Assembly: GCA_016287555.1 (NCBI GenBank)
Contig: JAEFAK010000103.1
Location: forward strand, 1 to 6,344
Reading direction: 5' to 3'
Source: Oscillospiraceae bacterium
GTDB lineage: Bacteria; Bacillota; Clostridia; Oscillospirales; Oscillospiraceae
Length of the DNA stretch: 6,344 nucleotides
Below, in pieces: positions 4,694 to 6,344 of this stretch. The notes below the pieces were generated by a model. The model worked only from the letters and a program-made list of their open reading frames with translations, ran no database searches and had not been told where the DNA came from. A program made the translations under genes and the position numbers. Numbering within the stretch: position 1 is the stretch's first letter; each line of letters opens with the position of its first letter.

Positions 4694-6344
4694 ATGAGCG
4701 TTCTAAGATTCCCGCACCTCTTCGAGCCCCTGATAGTCAGGAACACGGTATTCAGGAACAGGATATTCGCCTCGCCGCAGGGATCGTCGTACCTTGACTC
4801 GGACGAGCTCCCCATGCCCGAGGTCACCGTATATTACGAGCGAAAGGCCATCGGCGGCGCCGCCACCACGTGCATGGGCGTCCGCTGCGTCGATCCTGTC
4901 CACGGCAGGACCTACGGCGACAACCTTATAGACCTGAACGGCCACAGAGGCATATCCTGGTTCAGGTATTATACGAACGCCATAAGCCGTCACGGAGCGG
5001 TCCCGTCCGTAGAGCTCCAGCACAGCGGCGCGTTCTCCCATCTGTCCTCCAGACAGGGCAACGTCATTTACGGACCCGTTGAGAACTATCATGACGGATA
5101 CCACGTCCTCCCCATGCCGGAAGAGGAGATCGAAAAAGCCATAAAAGCGTTCATTGACAGCGCCAAATGGGCAAAGAGATGCGGTTTCGGTATGGTCACC
5201 ATCCACGGCGGCCACGGCTGGCTGCTCGGCGAATTCCTGTCTCCCCTCTTTAACACCCGCACCGACCGCTGGGGCGGCAGCAGCGAAAACCGCGCACGCA
5301 TAGTCCGCGAGATATGCAAAGGCATCCACGAACAGGTGCCCGGCATCGTGGTCGAGCTGCGCATATCCGGCGGAGAAGGCACCGAGGACGGATACGGCGT
5401 GGATACCGGCATAGAGATAGCGAGATCCGTCGACGGTTATCCCGACATCATACACGTCTCCGTCGGTCACGCGACTTTCGACGAGGCTTTCACCGTCATG
5501 TGCCCGAGCATGTTCCTGCCCGACGGCGTGAACGTCAGATTCGCGGCGGCCATCAAGCCTCACATCAAAAACAGTCTCGTCTCCACGGTCGGCGCCCTAT
5601 CCGATCCCGAACTCATGGAAGATATCATCGCCAGCGGGAAAGCCGACATCGTAAACGTGGCCCGCGGGCTCATCGCCGATCCGGACCTGCCGCTGAAAGC
5701 GAGGACCGGGCGCGAGCAGGACATCAACAAGTGCCTGCGCTGCAGCCACTGCTTCTCCTCCATCATGTCGACCGGTCAGTACAGCTGCTCCATCAATCCG
5801 GAGATAGGCCGCGAACAGGAATACGCTACCGAGCCGCTCAGGGTCGTCAGTCCCAAGAAGGTGCTGGTCCTCGGAGGCGGCATCGCCGGCATGCAGGCGG
5901 CGCTGACGGCCGCAAAGCGCGGTCACGACGTCACCATCGTTGAAAAGTCCGGCAGGCTGGGCGGCGTCCTTCTGTGCGAGGCGGACGTTCCCTTCAAGAA
6001 GCACCTGCACGAATACATACAGAATCAGGTCCGCCGCGTCGGCGAAGCCGGGATCAGAGTCATCCTCGACCACGAGCTCACGCCGGAACAGGCGGAGGCG
6101 ATGAAGCCCGACGTCATAATCGCCGCCATAGGCTCCGATCCCGTCACGCCGCCCATTCCCGGTATAGACGGTGAAAACGTGATGCAGGCCCAGTACGCCT
6201 ATACTCACGCGGACGAACTGTCCGGCAGGACCGTTATCCTCGGCGGAGGTCTCGTCGGTCTCGAACTGGGCATCTTCCTGAAGAACTCAGGTAAGGACGT
6301 CACCGTCGTCGAGATGGCGGACAAGCTCAACTGCGGGGACAACA
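4694..6344 (+). CDS. Old yellow enzyme/2,4-dienoyl-CoA reductase-like Fe-S flavoprotein, 3'-truncated by window edge
   Basis: This is an FMN, [4Fe-4S] and FAD containing NAD(P)H oxidoreductase of the FadH, BaiCD/BaiH, enoate reductase and trimethylamine dehydrogenase group, likely reducing an activated C=C bond in the cytosol. The frame is open for 550 codons to the window end, with about 90-120 residues expected beyond. An FMN TIM barrel (1 to about 340) contains VELQHSGA (106-113), active-site HGGHGWLLGEFLSP (171-184), and the family signature TDRWGGSSENR (190-200). The cluster motif is C347-x2-C350-x2-C353-x11-C365. The FAD-binding loop is LVLGGGIAGM (391-400), and a second dinucleotide-binding loop, VILGGGLVGLELG (514-526), probably binds NAD(P)H. 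The start at 4694 has AAAGGA 8 nt upstream; the in-frame ATG at 4685 lies too close to that site. It is probably co-transcribed with guaA. The substrate is unknown: dienoyl-CoA, enoate, bile-acid intermediates and others remain possible. Confidence 0.92.
   Translation, partial: MSVLRFPHLFEPLIVRNTVFRNRIFASPQGSSYLDSDELPMPEVTVYYERKAIGGAATTCMGVRCVDPVHGRTYGDNLIDLNGHRGISWFRYYTNAISRHGAVPSVELQHSGAFSHLSSRQGNVIYGPVENYHDGYHVLPMPEEEIEKAIKAFIDSAKWAKRCGFGMVTIHGGHGWLLGEFLSPLFNTRTDRWGGSSENRARIVREICKGIHEQVPGIVVELRISGGEGTEDGYGVDTGIEIARSVDGYPDIIHVSVGHATFDEAFTVMCPSMFLPDGVNVRFAAAIKPHIKNSLVSTVGALSDPELMEDIIASGKADIVNVARGLIADPDLPLKARTGREQDINKCLRCSHCFSSIMSTGQYSCSINPEIGREQEYATEPLRVVSPKKVLVLGGGIAGMQAALTAAKRGHDVTIVEKSGRLGGVLLCEADVPFKKHLHEYIQNQVRRVGEAGIRVILDHELTPEQAEAMKPDVIIAAIGSDPVTPPIPGIDGENVMQAQYAYTHADELSGRTVILGGGLVGLELGIFLKNSGKDVTVVEMADKLNCGDN

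Noticed and set aside
4703..5563. Long minus-strand open frame (286 codons) opposite the flavoprotein gene
   Set aside because: The opposite strand encodes unmistakable OYE motifs over the whole span, so this is a codon-bias shadow.
5314..5943. Arg/His-rich plus-strand open frame inside the flavoprotein gene
   Set aside because: Its low-complexity Arg composition is typical of an out-of-frame reading of GC-rich codons, and it overlaps conserved active-site and Fe-S coding sequence.
1..6344. Mobile element, CRISPR array, phage or defence system
   Set aside because: No terminal inverted repeats, regularly spaced repeats, transposase, integrase or nuclease motifs were seen. All five genes are ordinary metabolic or envelope families with uniform codon use.

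Overview
This GC-rich window (about 55-60% G+C by eye) carries five protein-coding genes. They have strong Shine-Dalgarno sites (AGGAGG, GGAGG), and the promoters stand out as AT-rich islands of sigma-70/SigA type. These features, and the gene families, suggest an anaerobic Gram-positive bacterium of the Clostridia or a similar gut anaerobe. That placement is inference; there is no rRNA or other marker gene to confirm it.

Layout. Positions 1-735 (minus strand) hold the first 245 codons of a HAD-IIA (NagD-like) phosphatase that runs off the left edge. Positions 736-932 are a divergent regulatory region with two back-to-back promoter candidates, one per strand. Positions 933-2042 (plus) encode a malate/L-lactate dehydrogenase family (Ldh_2) NAD(P)-dependent oxidoreductase, followed by a perfect 11-bp hairpin without a U-tract. 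Positions 2109-3482 encode a GT4-type glycosyltransferase with an extra basic, helical C-terminal tail. Positions 3483-3673 are a non-coding region with T-tracts, a good promoter and a GC-structured leader. Positions 3674-4657 encode only the ATP-pyrophosphatase/dimerisation part of GMP synthase. Positions 4694-6344 hold the first 550 codons of an old-yellow-enzyme/2,4-dienoyl-CoA reductase-like Fe-S flavoprotein that runs off the right edge.

How they work together. The genes look like ordinary metabolic neighbours, not one dedicated system. The last two are 36 bp apart with no terminator between them and are probably co-transcribed from the promoter at 3522-3550. The dehydrogenase and glycosyltransferase are 66 bp apart, with a hairpin between them that may attenuate transcription or protect the upstream message.

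The most notable point is the stand-alone GMP synthase ATPase subunit. The glutamine amidotransferase half, normally fused at the N-terminus in bacteria, is neither in the protein nor elsewhere in the window. I found no CRISPR array, tRNA, rRNA, insertion sequence, phage gene or defence gene.
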